Shown here: positions 46,794-57,326 of the stretch, piece by piece | Position numbering within the stretch: the first letter of the stretch is position 1 | How the letters are laid out: each line of letters begins with the position of its first letter | From: Bimuria novae-zelandiae CBS 107.79 | Taxonomy: Eukaryota > Ascomycota > Dothideomycetes > Pleosporales > Didymosphaeriaceae | Assembly (NCBI GenBank): GCA_010015655.1 | Contig: ML976665.1 | Location: 595,736 to 659,735, forward strand | Reading direction: 5' to 3' | Length of the DNA stretch: 64,000 nt | Made by a program: the position numbers and the translations under genes | Notes under the pieces: generated by a model | What the model saw: only the letters and a program-made list of their open reading frames with translations | Databases searched by the model: none | What the model was told of the DNA's origin: nothing

Positions 46794-49700
46794 CTGGAGT
46801 TGTCAGTATCTGTTCACTTGGAAGGTATACTCTCACCTGCTACGTCGTGACATCGCTAGTTAGTTCCCGGTAACGACTCCGTGCCTGAGACCAGAGATCA
46901 CAGCTCTCACCACGCTGGGGCATATTGATATCCGTACAACCGTATCGTTAGTGTCTGCTAAAAACTCTGGAGCTTACATACCTTGGCCGTGTGATCTGCG
47001 AGAAGTATACATCACAGCTATACAATCACAGGATCACGAACGGACTTCTCAATAGCCAGACTATAAGGGCAAACATGTTTCACCACCGGGTTAGCGATCG
47101 TCATTCGGACAGATGGAAGAACACACTTACAATTCACTATTTGTTCCGAAGCTCGTTCAGCTGTTGTGTAGGCAAAAAACAGCTGTGTACCCTGCTGGGT
47201 ATATCGGGTTTTCCTCTTGGAGGTCATCTTCGATGTCATTGAAGCAATGGGGGCCATATTGAAAATTGCCGGCACGTCGTAGGCAGGTGTAAGATGGAGC
47301 TTCCGGACATATTACGCTCAAAGTTGTCATGGTTGTTCGTGAGCTTGCTCTTGGTCTTCTTCTTAGACGCCATGGGCACCATGTTGGTCAGTGATTAGTT
47401 GACAGGTCGGAGATGGGAGTTTGTGTGCTGGGCTTGGGTCGGGGTCCGACGCTCATGCTCATAGAAAGAGCGCATGAGACCGATGTTTTGAAGAACGGTC
47501 TCAGCTCTTTGTCGATTTGGTCAGTTAACTCTCTCGTCGGTTCGAATGCTCGTCGGCGCGAGCGTAAGTACGTTCGGCCACATGTTGACTTGAGATCTGG
47601 CTGGCTCAAGGTGTGACGGATCATGGGGATACCGAAAGCAAGTGACAAACGCCCGGGGTGCTCGGAGGAGACAAATCCCTGCGCGCAGCTGGGTACTACT
47701 CCATAGTTATTAGCTGTTTCTCTCAGTGAGAAGCGGTCGTGAACTTACAAATGCGAAATGGCGGACTTCTCAGGGTTCTGCCTTACCCACTGCCTGCTTG
47801 TTTTGAGGGACTACTACTTCGAAAACCGGTGCAGGCAGATTCAGTCCCAGGCTCTGTTTAGCACTTCAGGAGCTTCAGCAAGAAGCGTCAGCTCTGAAGA
47901 GTTCCCGCCCTGACCACATGGAGGAATGAGCATTCCAGGGCTGGTTTTTTAACCAGGTTGTCCTCCTGGGATTTTGTCGTGAGCCTTTTTGTTCTAGCCG
48001 GTAGTCCCCTTGACCCCCTGGCTTCAAGAGTACGTTGTGCCCTGCTAATGGTTGGTACCTGCCGCTTATTTTGGCGGGGAGTGTTGACCTGAATGAGAAA
48101 TCAGCTTTCGTGTTCAAATACATAATTTTACGAATCTGAACTTACGTGACCCGCGGCGGTGCAGCGTCCAGGGTACCACTGTAACTTCTCTGACTCGAAA
48201 CAGGGGGTACCAATGGTGCAGAGAAGAATTCAGCCCCCAAAGGCACTGGAACTGATACTCGCCCCTACCACGCGCAGTATAGTCGCCGGCTCCAAACTGT
48301 TGAAACAGTGTAAAGCGTCCTCACTGCCCAGTGCCTTGCCTTTCCTTGGTCGAAGTCCTTGCAGGTGATCCTCTTGACCCCATGGCTAATACATGTATAG
48401 ATGAAATGCCATACGCTTGGTACCGCCTTGCGCTTCTCGGCGGGGAAATTTGGCTTTTTCTTCATCAGCTCCCTTTAACTATGAGTTTATGCATCGTGGA
48501 GACTTACCTAGCCCGCGGCGGTGGCTGGCACATAGGGTACCACTGGGGACTGCTGTGATCGAAACAGGGAGCGCCAGTGGCCCACAGTCAGATTCTGCCC
48601 CCAACAGGCACTAGCCAGGTACCCGCCCCGTCCACGCGGAGTACAGTGACCGTCGCCTAGCTAGTGTTAGCGGGCCTCCTCACTGGCTAGTGCCTGTGTC
48701 GCTTGCCTTCTTGAAAGCCTGTTCGTTTATGGTGGGCCCATTGCTCCCACTGACTGACTCTGGTACGCGACATTTGCTCTGGCTCATCGGTGGTGATTCT
48801 TGACTGAAGATTCGAACGAGTTAGCGATAGTTCAAATAGAAAGAAAAAAAAACTTACCAACCCTGCAGCGGTCACACGCTACCAAGTGCATAAACGCCTG
48901 GACTGCTCTGTTGGCGTTACCCAGGGGGCACCACGTGGAGGTGAGAGTCAGATTTTACCCCCCAGGAGGAATTGACCGAAGGACGCTGGGGAAACACGCC
49001 AGCCAAGCCCTCAGAGTTTCCAATTGTATGAGTAAGGAACACCGGCAGGAGTAAGCGCGGTGGCTCGCTGAATCCTGCGGCCACTGACCGTGTTTGTTCC
49101 GTATACTCAGCTTCCGGGCAGACAGACTCGTGGGGAGGTGGCATTGATCCTTACATCTCTTTCTCCACCCCCACATCTACTATGGTATGAACCTTTGGTT
49201 TTCCCATGCCCACCGGAGTCTTTGATGTCTGTCGGGTTCCTACAGGATTGCAGCCCTGTAGGCCGCCCGGCCCACAAGGGGCCATGCTTACCGTCCCGGA
49301 AGCTACGTTGATCTCGGCCCTGACAACTAGAGCAAGGATATGGAAGATCAAGGCTCCGGAGGTGAGGCCTAGTGAAGTGTTCTGAATGGGCTCGGTGAAA
49401 GAAGTGACGAGATCGGAGGATGATTGTGAATAAGAACTTGTATTAACAGAAGTTAGCAATGGCTGGTAGCGAAGGCGAATGAAGGACTTACTTTCATTGA
49501 TGCTATGGCATGAAGTATCTCGAAACGCTCATGTTTTCAGTGACGCCTCTGAATTTCATCGGTGTCGGCATCGATGTGCCACAACGACACACGTAGGTTT
49601 AAGCAGGGACTGCGCATTTGAGGCGTTGTCAAACAGCAGCGATACCACTCCTTGGTAACTCATTCTCCTCTTGGGCACCATGAAACTACTCGGGGTCTGG

Positions 49701-50438
49701 TTGGAGGCGAGACCAGGACGAATGCGCTCATCTGAGGTTGTTATATATAGCAGCCGGAACTATACCCTGCGAGAGATGAAGCATGCGACGACCACAGCTG
49801 GAGGGATAACATAACAAGACGGAACCATTAACGGCCTCTTCCAGAACACTCAATACGATGACCAGTGCATTGGCAGCTGTGCGGAGTTGAACCTCAACTG
49901 CTGCTGTCAAAGCGTTGACTGAACTGGGGTCGGAGCGCTCAGCAACGAAGGCGCTGCGTCGTACTGGTCAGTAGTATCAACACGCTACTTAGTGTGCCTA
50001 GAGACTCATTGATGAAGTCCTGCTAGTGTGAGTAATTGCGCCAATAAATATGACTTGCGACATCGTCCCAGCGAAGCACAAGAGTAACGTGAGACGCACG
50101 TGACGACGCACCCTGTCGTGCGGAGCATAGGAATGAAGGGGGTGACTTACAACTGAGCTTTCGATGTAGTAGGCGGACGGCACAAGCCCGACATGCGTGT
50201 GGGAGCTGGCGTTCCTTCCGTCGCGGTGTCAGCTGCCATCGCGGCGCGTCGATGAGTGACGCGATACGTACCCGCAAAGGCAGAAGAGACATAGCCGACA
50301 AGGCCAGTGAATTTGAGAAGATGTAGCTGTTTGATTCTCAGCTTTTGTGAGGTTTGGAGTTGTGGATGGCCGCGAGGTGCCCGCAGACGCGGACGGAGCT
50401 GTCGCGACAGAGTCGCGCGGAGGAGAAAAGGAACTTAC
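46794..50438 (-). other. Minus-strand series of intron-like signatures without a long ORF
   Basis: Read leftward, at least ten donor/branch/acceptor triplets can be placed: 50327-50438, 50215-50271, 49437-49491, 49084-49154, 48804-48856, 48090-48145, 47696-47748, 47061-47130, 46915-46981 and 46794-46836. Donors are mostly GTAAGT or GTAAGG/GTATGT/GTGAGA. Six have an exact CTAAC/CTGAC-type branch site before the CAG/TAG, and lengths (43-112 nt) are typical for fungi. Intervening exons of about 60-500 nt are open for short distances (for example 49292-49436, S-Y-S-Q-S-S-S-D-L-V-T-S-F), but I could not chain them into one frame. Either a spliced non-coding transcript, a decayed multi-exon gene, or several short genes. 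Confidence 0.45.
47990..49090 (-). repeat. Three diverged ~360-bp tandem units
   Basis: Units at about 47990-48360, 48360-48720 and 48720-49090 share landmarks in the same order: a pyrimidine-rich CCTTGACCCC/TGGGCCCA segment, GGTACC/GGTACGCG, the minus-strand donor ACTTAC followed by a (C)CGCGGCGG/TGCAGCGG block, GGTACCACTG-like sequence, CGAAACAGGG, TCAGATT(C/T)TGCCCCC and, in two units, CTCACTG-CAGTGCCT. Identity is low, so the duplication is old. The intron in the first and third unit occupies the homologous place. Confidence 0.6.
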
Positions 50439-50439
50439 A

Positions 50440-50600
50440 AGGCTTGTACTGTTGATGAACGCGAGGCTTATAAGTCTGAATAGAGAGCTCCTGCGATGTC
50501 CGTTGTCGAGAACTGCAGAGATCAGTTGTTGTGGAGTGGAGTGGTAGCGAGGAGGAGAGAGCGGGTTGGTGAAAGCAAAAGTGGGCGCACGAGCTCACAC
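50440..50600 (-). promoter_or_regulatory. Possible transcript start / 5' leader
   Basis: On the minus strand, 50590 to 50500 is strongly pyrimidine-rich (TCACCAACCCGCTCTCTCCT, then CCACTCCACTCCACAACAAC) with no ATG up to the first donor at 50438. CT-rich tracts followed by CAAC repeats are common immediately upstream of fungal coding regions. This would make the first intron-like site (50327-50438) a 5'UTR intron. Weak evidence. Confidence 0.3.
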
Positions 50601-53600
50601 AGAGCGAAATTGGCTGTCAGGTCAGGTGAGGGACACAAGATTGAGGGCATTGCCGATGTGAGGCCAGATCCCCGGGGTGCAACACCAAGGGGCTCTACAG
50701 GCTCCGGAGATGGGATGCACCAGGGGCAAGGGCTGCAGGAGGGTGCACACGAGGCTCTCGAGATACTTATGGACCTCAGAGTTGCAATAGCATTGGCTGA
50801 AGGGCATATTTTGGTCCTCGGCGTTAACGGTGAGCATCAGTGGAGTGGGAAACCCACCCTCACTAGCGGCCCTCCGCTGGGCTGCAGGTCAGAGACCAGA
50901 GCACAGGGAGATCTCAGAGCAATTCAGGGGCTTAACACCATGTTAGGTGGACTTTGGAGCGTAAATATACCCCTCAAGAGCCATTCCGTGTCCGCCTGTA
51001 GCAAACTGGGCTTGTGGGGGACCAGAAGGCGTCTTAAATGCGCCCGCTCACTGAGGCGGGATGGCCAGAGATGACCACAGAGGCGAGGAAAACCATAGTG
51101 ATCAGATATGGAAAGTTCGAATTATCCTCATACGGTCCTTGAATCTTTGGAAAGCGCACTGTAAACCTGATTTGGAAACGTGTGGGCGAGTGGGCTTCTG
51201 AGGGCGCTACGCGGTATCGTAGATAGGCGGCAACTCCGTAGAGCCTCATCAACGTAGCCAAAACATCATCCTAGATAGCCCTACTTTATTCACACGGCTA
51301 GCATTGCTTCAAGAGCAATTCGGTATAGAATAAGGTCGCTCCCGCTCCCCCAATCCTCCCTCGCGCTCTCCCCTCTCTACCCAGTCATGCTGAGGTACAA
51401 CTCCAGCGGCAGCCAACTCTAACAACAGGGTGGTGACAGCGACACTGGGTGTCGGGATCGATTCTCTAAGATCTCAGCTTCATCCCAGTATACTTTTGTG
51501 ACCCCTCCTCCCCTGTGGGACCCCGAGCGTGGGCGGGAAGCGCGCCTCCTTCTACATCTCTAACCCATCGACTAGCCTCAACACCAAGATGTCTAGGCCG
51601 GCGGGCTGTACGGCCCCCACTGCTAGGCGGCTTCAGCCTATTATCCTCAAACTTTTGTAACCCTAGGTGCCTTGTAACGTTCACAACGTGATCGCGCGTG
51701 GATCCTTTATACCTCCCGCGGCGATGGAGTGACGACAGGGTCCTAACGCGACAAAACTGTAGCAGTACCCAAAGTATACGACCTCATGAACAATCGACTA
51801 AACAATTGTGTATCCTAGACGTTGGTGGGCCCAACGCTTGACGGCAAATCGCGAGCCCAGCACCGGCTTGACAAGGGAGCAGGAGCGCAGGTTCGGGACC
51901 AATCACAACACCAAACTGGGTTTGTATAGTCTATCACGGGTCTCACAGTGTAGCATTGACTGTAGATGGTCATGAAAAGCTTGTATTGGCACCGCTATCT
52001 GCTTTGTCTATCCTGCCCAATGCCCGTGTATCCCCAGGTCCCAAGAGAAACCGTCGCCCCTGCCATACAGTGATTGTCTTTGTATATTCGTCCGAGCGAG
52101 GCCGCATCGAGGAGGACGCGGAGGGGGAGGTCAGAGGCTGGCGAGCGCGAGCAGGGTATCACGCTGGGGATCAGCGGGGGAAGAGGAGGACGAGGCCGGC
52201 GATGGCGATGGCCAGAGCCATCTTTGTCTTGTCCTGTCGATCTCGAGACGCGGAGAAGCAGTACGGGTTCGTGACCGGGGGCGGCAGGACCAGGGCGGTC
52301 ACGAATGAGGATGTGGAGGTCGAAATGTCTGGGGCTGTGGACGAGGAGAAGCAGACAGTCGCAGTCTCGATGGTGGAGAGAGAGGGCGAGGGTGCGTAGC
52401 AAGGATTCGGGAGAGGCATCTTGTGGATGAGAATGAATTAATAGTAGATGGGGTAGCTTGGTAGGCAAATAGACAATCTCGTTGTGGGGAAGCAATGCTT
52501 GAACAAGCTCAAGAGGGCTAGGAGCTGGACTTTCGGGAGTACTTGGTGGCGGGCTAGGACGTTGTGCGGCTTGCGAGTCAAGCTAATCTCACAAGGCCAT
52601 CGAGGACGAACGCTCCCATCATTACCACTGTCCGTCGCCACTTGCAACCCCTCTCCACTACGCCGGACTAAGCATCCAATTCAGCAGCACACCATTCCGG
52701 ACAATTATCGCACCTGAGATCCCCTCCTATGTACTGAAAAGCTCACTACATTTTGGCCCTCTGTTAACACTCACGTGAATAGTGGCCGACTCTTTTGTCC
52801 AGTGCTTCAGACGCCTTCTTACTCCCATCTCTTTTGCAGATCGAATCGCATAAGCCTCCCGCCATATCCTACAAACTTCAGCGGCCCCCATGAAGCATTT
52901 AGGGCAACCTGACTCGGTCTAGCTCTCGATCCCCTCGTCGCTGGCGAGTCCCAGGCAAAAACGCACAATCGACCTGACCGAGTACCTCAGACATGGGCAA
53001 CCTCGAACATATCGAACACACGACGCTCTCTCTCCCCACAAGAGCCGACGCGGAAATACTTGGGCTATTGAATTGGAAGGCATAGATCCATTACAGGCTC
53101 GCTAGACGCCTGGTGGAGCGGGAGACAACCTAGCTGAGACGGTAGGGACACTGGAGAGCAGGTTCTTAGTACGATGGCACGTGTCGGCCACTACCGGGGG
53201 CTGACGCTTCATCTCGAGAGCACGCGTTGTTGTTGACTGCTCGTTGTGATCCTCGTCAAAATTTCCCGCCGAGACTCCGGCCAGTGGCACCAACACACCC
53301 GAGACAACCGGGCCATTTCTGCAACACCGGCGTAGTCCGCTTCCTTGAGACATAGCGGCGAGGATACACCAGGGCGTCGCCGGCAGGAGCAGATTTCCGG
53401 AAAACTTATGCTGGACGCCCCACCTCCTCTTCCACCCAGGAAACACAGGCCATCCGGCAGCGCACGGCAAGAACCGTAATTGGTACAGCAACACCACATG
53501 TCGAGAGGGCGTCTCGGTGCGCAAGAGGGACGCATTGGAGGTATGTTGCCATACTCGTCAAGCGCTTGTGAGGTTTGACGTCGATTTAAACGGCGACAGC

Positions 53601-55230
53601 TAACCAGATGTAGGATGGCAGCTTCCCCACATGCACCAGCGGTCCTCGGCGGTCCTCGTCCTCCCTCAACGTCGTACACGACCGTAGGCGAAAATCGACA
53701 CACGCGATACAACTGTCGAGTATAGTGAGCCTCGAGAAGCCACCGGGGATGCCGGGGGGAACAGCTGGCGGGAAGCAGGGCAAGGGACCGACCAACAGGG
53801 CTTTCAGGTTCCAAGGTTCCTAGGTTTGCCCCTCATCACGGGACCTGCTCCTAGACACTCGATGGACACCGCATTCAACGGCACGGGCGAAGACCTGATA
53901 AAGAAGGAAGCTCTTTGATTGCTATCGAAGCGGTACCCACAACTGGGGTGCATTCTCGGGGGACATTTTGGACAATAAAGTCACGTGAGATTTCTCACGT
54001 GCTTTACACGCATCCACGGATCCATGGATTCGTTGGGAATCGGATACAGCAAGTTCATAAACTCTCGGGCCCTTAGGATGAATCGGTACTGGTACTCCAA
54101 ATTGCGAGATACAGTTTGACGAACAGGAGCGAGACTCGCGATGCGGAAGCTCCAAACGACACCTCGAACGCACGGTCACGATGGTAGTACCTCATAGAGA
54201 CGGAGCTCTTCAAAATAGCCTGCGCAATTACGCAGCGACTTTGTCTCTTGGTCGAAGAGAACCTCTTTGCAGGTATGGTCCGATATACATGCTCAATTGA
54301 GATGGTCGCTGACGAGCCAAAAGCGCGATTCTATAGCGGAGATACAGTCGCCGGAAGTTCCTCCGTCGATCTTATGCCACGAGTAGGGGCTCGACAAACA
54401 CTGCGCCTCCCCACCATAGCAGACCGACTGCTAGCCCGTGGACGTCCGCCTCTTGATCGATCGAATGCGGTATATTAATCAAATTGGCAGGAACACCAAA
54501 ACAACGTCCAAAGTGTTATACATCGCGCCGCATGATCTAGTCAATAAGTGAGAAGAAGGGCATGCATTCACTGAAATTCAACTTCGAATGCGCCCTTCTG
54601 GATCGATGCTGGATCAATACACAGGTACGGAGGTCTTGATGGTAATGTAGCTCCATAGCAGGAAGACAGTTCAAAGGGACTTAGGTGCCTTCGGATTCGT
54701 ACGCATACATCACCATTCCGCAACGAGCGACTAGGCAATCCACCGGGAACAGAATAGCTGTCACGCAGCGACGGAGTACGAGTCAATGCGCCGGTTGGAA
54801 AGCACATGAATGCCTCGGAGGCCCAGATTCTCCGACTTTCTGTTTCGAACCGTCAGCCAACGAACCGTCATCATCGTATGCGACAGCGAAGAAGAACAAA
54901 GAGTCATCAGAGGGATATTGATACAGGAATATGATGTCGGAGTGTCATCTTCAGATCCGACTCTTGGGTCTTAACGTTGCTCATCATGACTCTGGAATGG
55001 GAGGGGATACAAGAAGGGCTGCTTACCTTATCGCGCGCCGATATTCTCATCCGGTTGCCATCACGATTTGATAGCTCTCTTACCTTCGCACACACCCGAC
55101 CGCCGTGAGCTACGACAGCTCCGAAAACAGCGGGTTTCGAGGACATGCTGCTTCTAGAAGATTAACAAGAGATGCCGCAGTATGCAATCGTACCGGCAAT
55201 ACTTGGACCCTTCTGGATCGTTTGAGATGG
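50601..55230. other. Unassigned stretch, no convincing gene
   Basis: About 4.6 kb of normal GC content with several medium frames overlapping on opposite strands (51956-52399 plus versus 51995-52495 minus; 53209-53814 minus, 201 codons; 50496-51074 plus, 192 codons). None carries a recognisable domain. Their compositions are Arg/Ser/Pro-rich, as expected for chance frames in GC-rich DNA. I leave them uncalled; lineage-specific genes cannot be excluded. Confidence 0.4.
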
Positions 55231-55239
55231 CCTTTCGAT

Positions 55240-55715
55240 AAGCGCAAACGCTACCCATGTGGCAGCCGGACACTACACTTGTACTCTCCGCCCGTCAGCG
55301 TCAAGAATAGCCAGAACAATACAAACGATCAGCCAAGGTTCGACGACTCAGATGATAGCTTTGTCTTCAGGTGTTTAAGGACTTCAGACCGGTCAAGCTT
55401 AGCAGTGCGGTGGTGTTTCAGGTCTCCGCATGCTCTTCATGGCTTGTAAAGATGTAAATCTGGGAGATCTTACATTTTTTCGGACCTCACGTGGATTTCT
55501 GGATACTCGTCAGCGTCGAGAATGACCAAGAAACACGAACGATCAGACAAGATTCAGCGACTCAGAATATAATAACTTTGTCTTCAAAGTCCCCTACGGT
55601 GACAGTATAGGGACTTCAGACCGGACAGGCACGACAGTGCGGTGGTTTTTTAGGCCACCGCATGCCCGTCATGAATGGTTGGGAGGTGGGTATGGAAGAT
55701 CTTACCTTTTTTGGT
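55240..55715 (-). repeat. Tandem ~240-bp duplication with 25-nt microexon-like spacer
   Basis: About 55265-55478 and 55500-55715 align along most of their length (shared GTCAGCGTC-AGAATG, GACTTCAGACCGG, GCAGTGCGGTGG, CCGCATGC, AGATCTTAC, in this order). On the minus strand each reads as an intron with donor GTAAGATC, branch GACGCTGAC and an AG acceptor (55499-55705, about 207 nt; and about 55286-55473). They are separated by only 25 nt (55474-55498). Confidence 0.55.
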
Positions 55716-56634
55716 ACGTCGATCTTCAACTCTGTCGACTGAGAAACATACTGATCATGATATGTAGCCGACAGCTAACAGTTCCATGGCTTTCTACGCT
55801 TTCGTCAGCTACTTGACTGCAGAGCTGAACTTGATATGGGAGTAGATCAGAGTGTCTCTCAGAATCCAGTTTTTCGTCAAGTTCGGAAGCATTCAGTCAG
55901 GTGGTTTGGTGCAATTCGCATCATCAACGAGTGGGTAATTGGCGGGGTTGTGAACAAAGCACGACTTACTGATGTTGAGCAGGGGATGAACAGAAGCGAC
56001 TATCGTTCCATCGCGCGTTTTATTTTGTTCTCATTTCATCGAAATAATTTGCATATGCCCACGCCGAACCAGTACGAGTCTATACGCAAGTCAGCCGACG
56101 TACAAGCTCGAAGAAGTTGAAACCGATGAATGGTATTCTCTCAGGAGAGTGATTGTTTTCAAGAGCCTGAAGGCTTCAAGAAAAGTACCTGTAATTGTAT
56201 CATCATGTGAGTGGTAGTGTCTGGGAGCAGGTATACTCACTGGCTGACTTGAACGTCTCGCATTCGCGAAGGAGCGCCTGCAATGCGAAGGACTTCGCAA
56301 TAGCAGCAGTGCAAATGCGAAAGAACTGGACGAACGTCAGCGACGCTCTCTCCCATACGGTTACGCTACATTCCAAGCCCAATCGGCGCATCAGACTGAG
56401 AAAATTAGAATGGTTGTCCGCTTATGCAACCAGAACTGTATGAGCAGTATTTTCTTTGGTCAAGAAACGATGTATGGTAGCATTATAACGCGCAATCCGC
56501 AAACACGCTGCGAACACATACCGATCATTTGAGTGCAGCGTCCCGTCGGAAAGATGTAATCGAACTTTGCTCTACCGCCCTCGCACCTACAAGAGCCGTC
56601 AGCAATCATCCCCAAGAAACGCTCAACACAATGC

Positions 56635-57080
56635 CGAAATAAGAAGAGTACAGAAAATCATAGTCGACAGCTACAACCACCGGACCACAATACGTTGAAA
56701 GGCAATGAGCAGCACTGGTCATATCGGACAAGGCCCAAAGGCCGATGTGGTGTATCATCTTGTACGTGCAGGGAAGGGAGTGTAGGGCTTACTGACCTTT
56801 TACGTGCAGATTTCCGGTGCTGTGGTATCTGAAGCGTGCCTGTTAAAAAACGTCAACAATAATCTCGACGAAAGGCTCGATACGATTCGGAATTGAGTGG
56901 AAGATCAGATAAAAGAGACAGTCGACAGCTACAACCAGCCATACTACTACTAAGGCGGCAAAGGAAAAGAGATGCCCCTGGCTGTATCGGACAAGGCCTG
57001 AAGGCCGATGTGGTGTATCATCTTGTAAGTGCAGGGAAACGAGGGTATGAGCTTACTGACCTGTTTAGAAAGCATGGCGC
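56635..57080. repeat. Tandem ~275-bp duplication
   Basis: 56660-56812 and 56920-57070 share long near-identical blocks, including GTCGACAGCTACAACCA, TATCGGACAAGGCC, AAGGCCGATGTGGTGTATCA and GCTTACTGACCT. The plus-strand copy at 56893-57102 is open for 69 codons but the first copy is not. In minus orientation the GCTTAC marks a GTAAGC donor in both. Confidence 0.6.
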
Positions 57081-57326
57081 GGATGTAGAGTGTAACCTGT
57101 GACCGAATCAGAAGAGCCTTTGAAGATCCGGGCTTTGTCGATATGATGAGAGATAATCAGTCCAGTCCAATAACTTGCTGCGTCATGGAGTATCGGCGTT
57201 TTGCGTGGTTCATCATAAGGGTATGTTGCTCTTGTGCTTCGTTGCGGGATTGGACTGACCTCGAACACCGCCTCGTCTGCCGATCATCCGATCACCGTTT
57301 CCAAACCTTCCCGCGCCATCTCGAAC

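Noticed and set aside
47536..47552. tRNA B-box-like GGTTCGAATGC
   Set aside because: Lacks the CC after the core, no A box at the right distance and no cloverleaf stems.
50496..51074. 192-codon plus-strand frame
   Set aside because: Gly/Arg-rich, starts inside the pyrimidine-rich leader of the opposite strand and has no recognisable domain.
51956..52495. Overlapping plus and minus frames of 147 and 166 codons
   Set aside because: They are mirror frames in GC-rich DNA; a hydrophobic A-L-A-I-A-I-A-G-L-V-L-L-F-P stretch in a third frame (52171-52419) is interesting but isolated.
53209..53814. 201-codon minus-strand frame
   Set aside because: Longest frame of the region but Cys/Arg/Pro-rich, with no domain, no clear start context and a second overlapping frame (53102-53524); not enough to call a gene.
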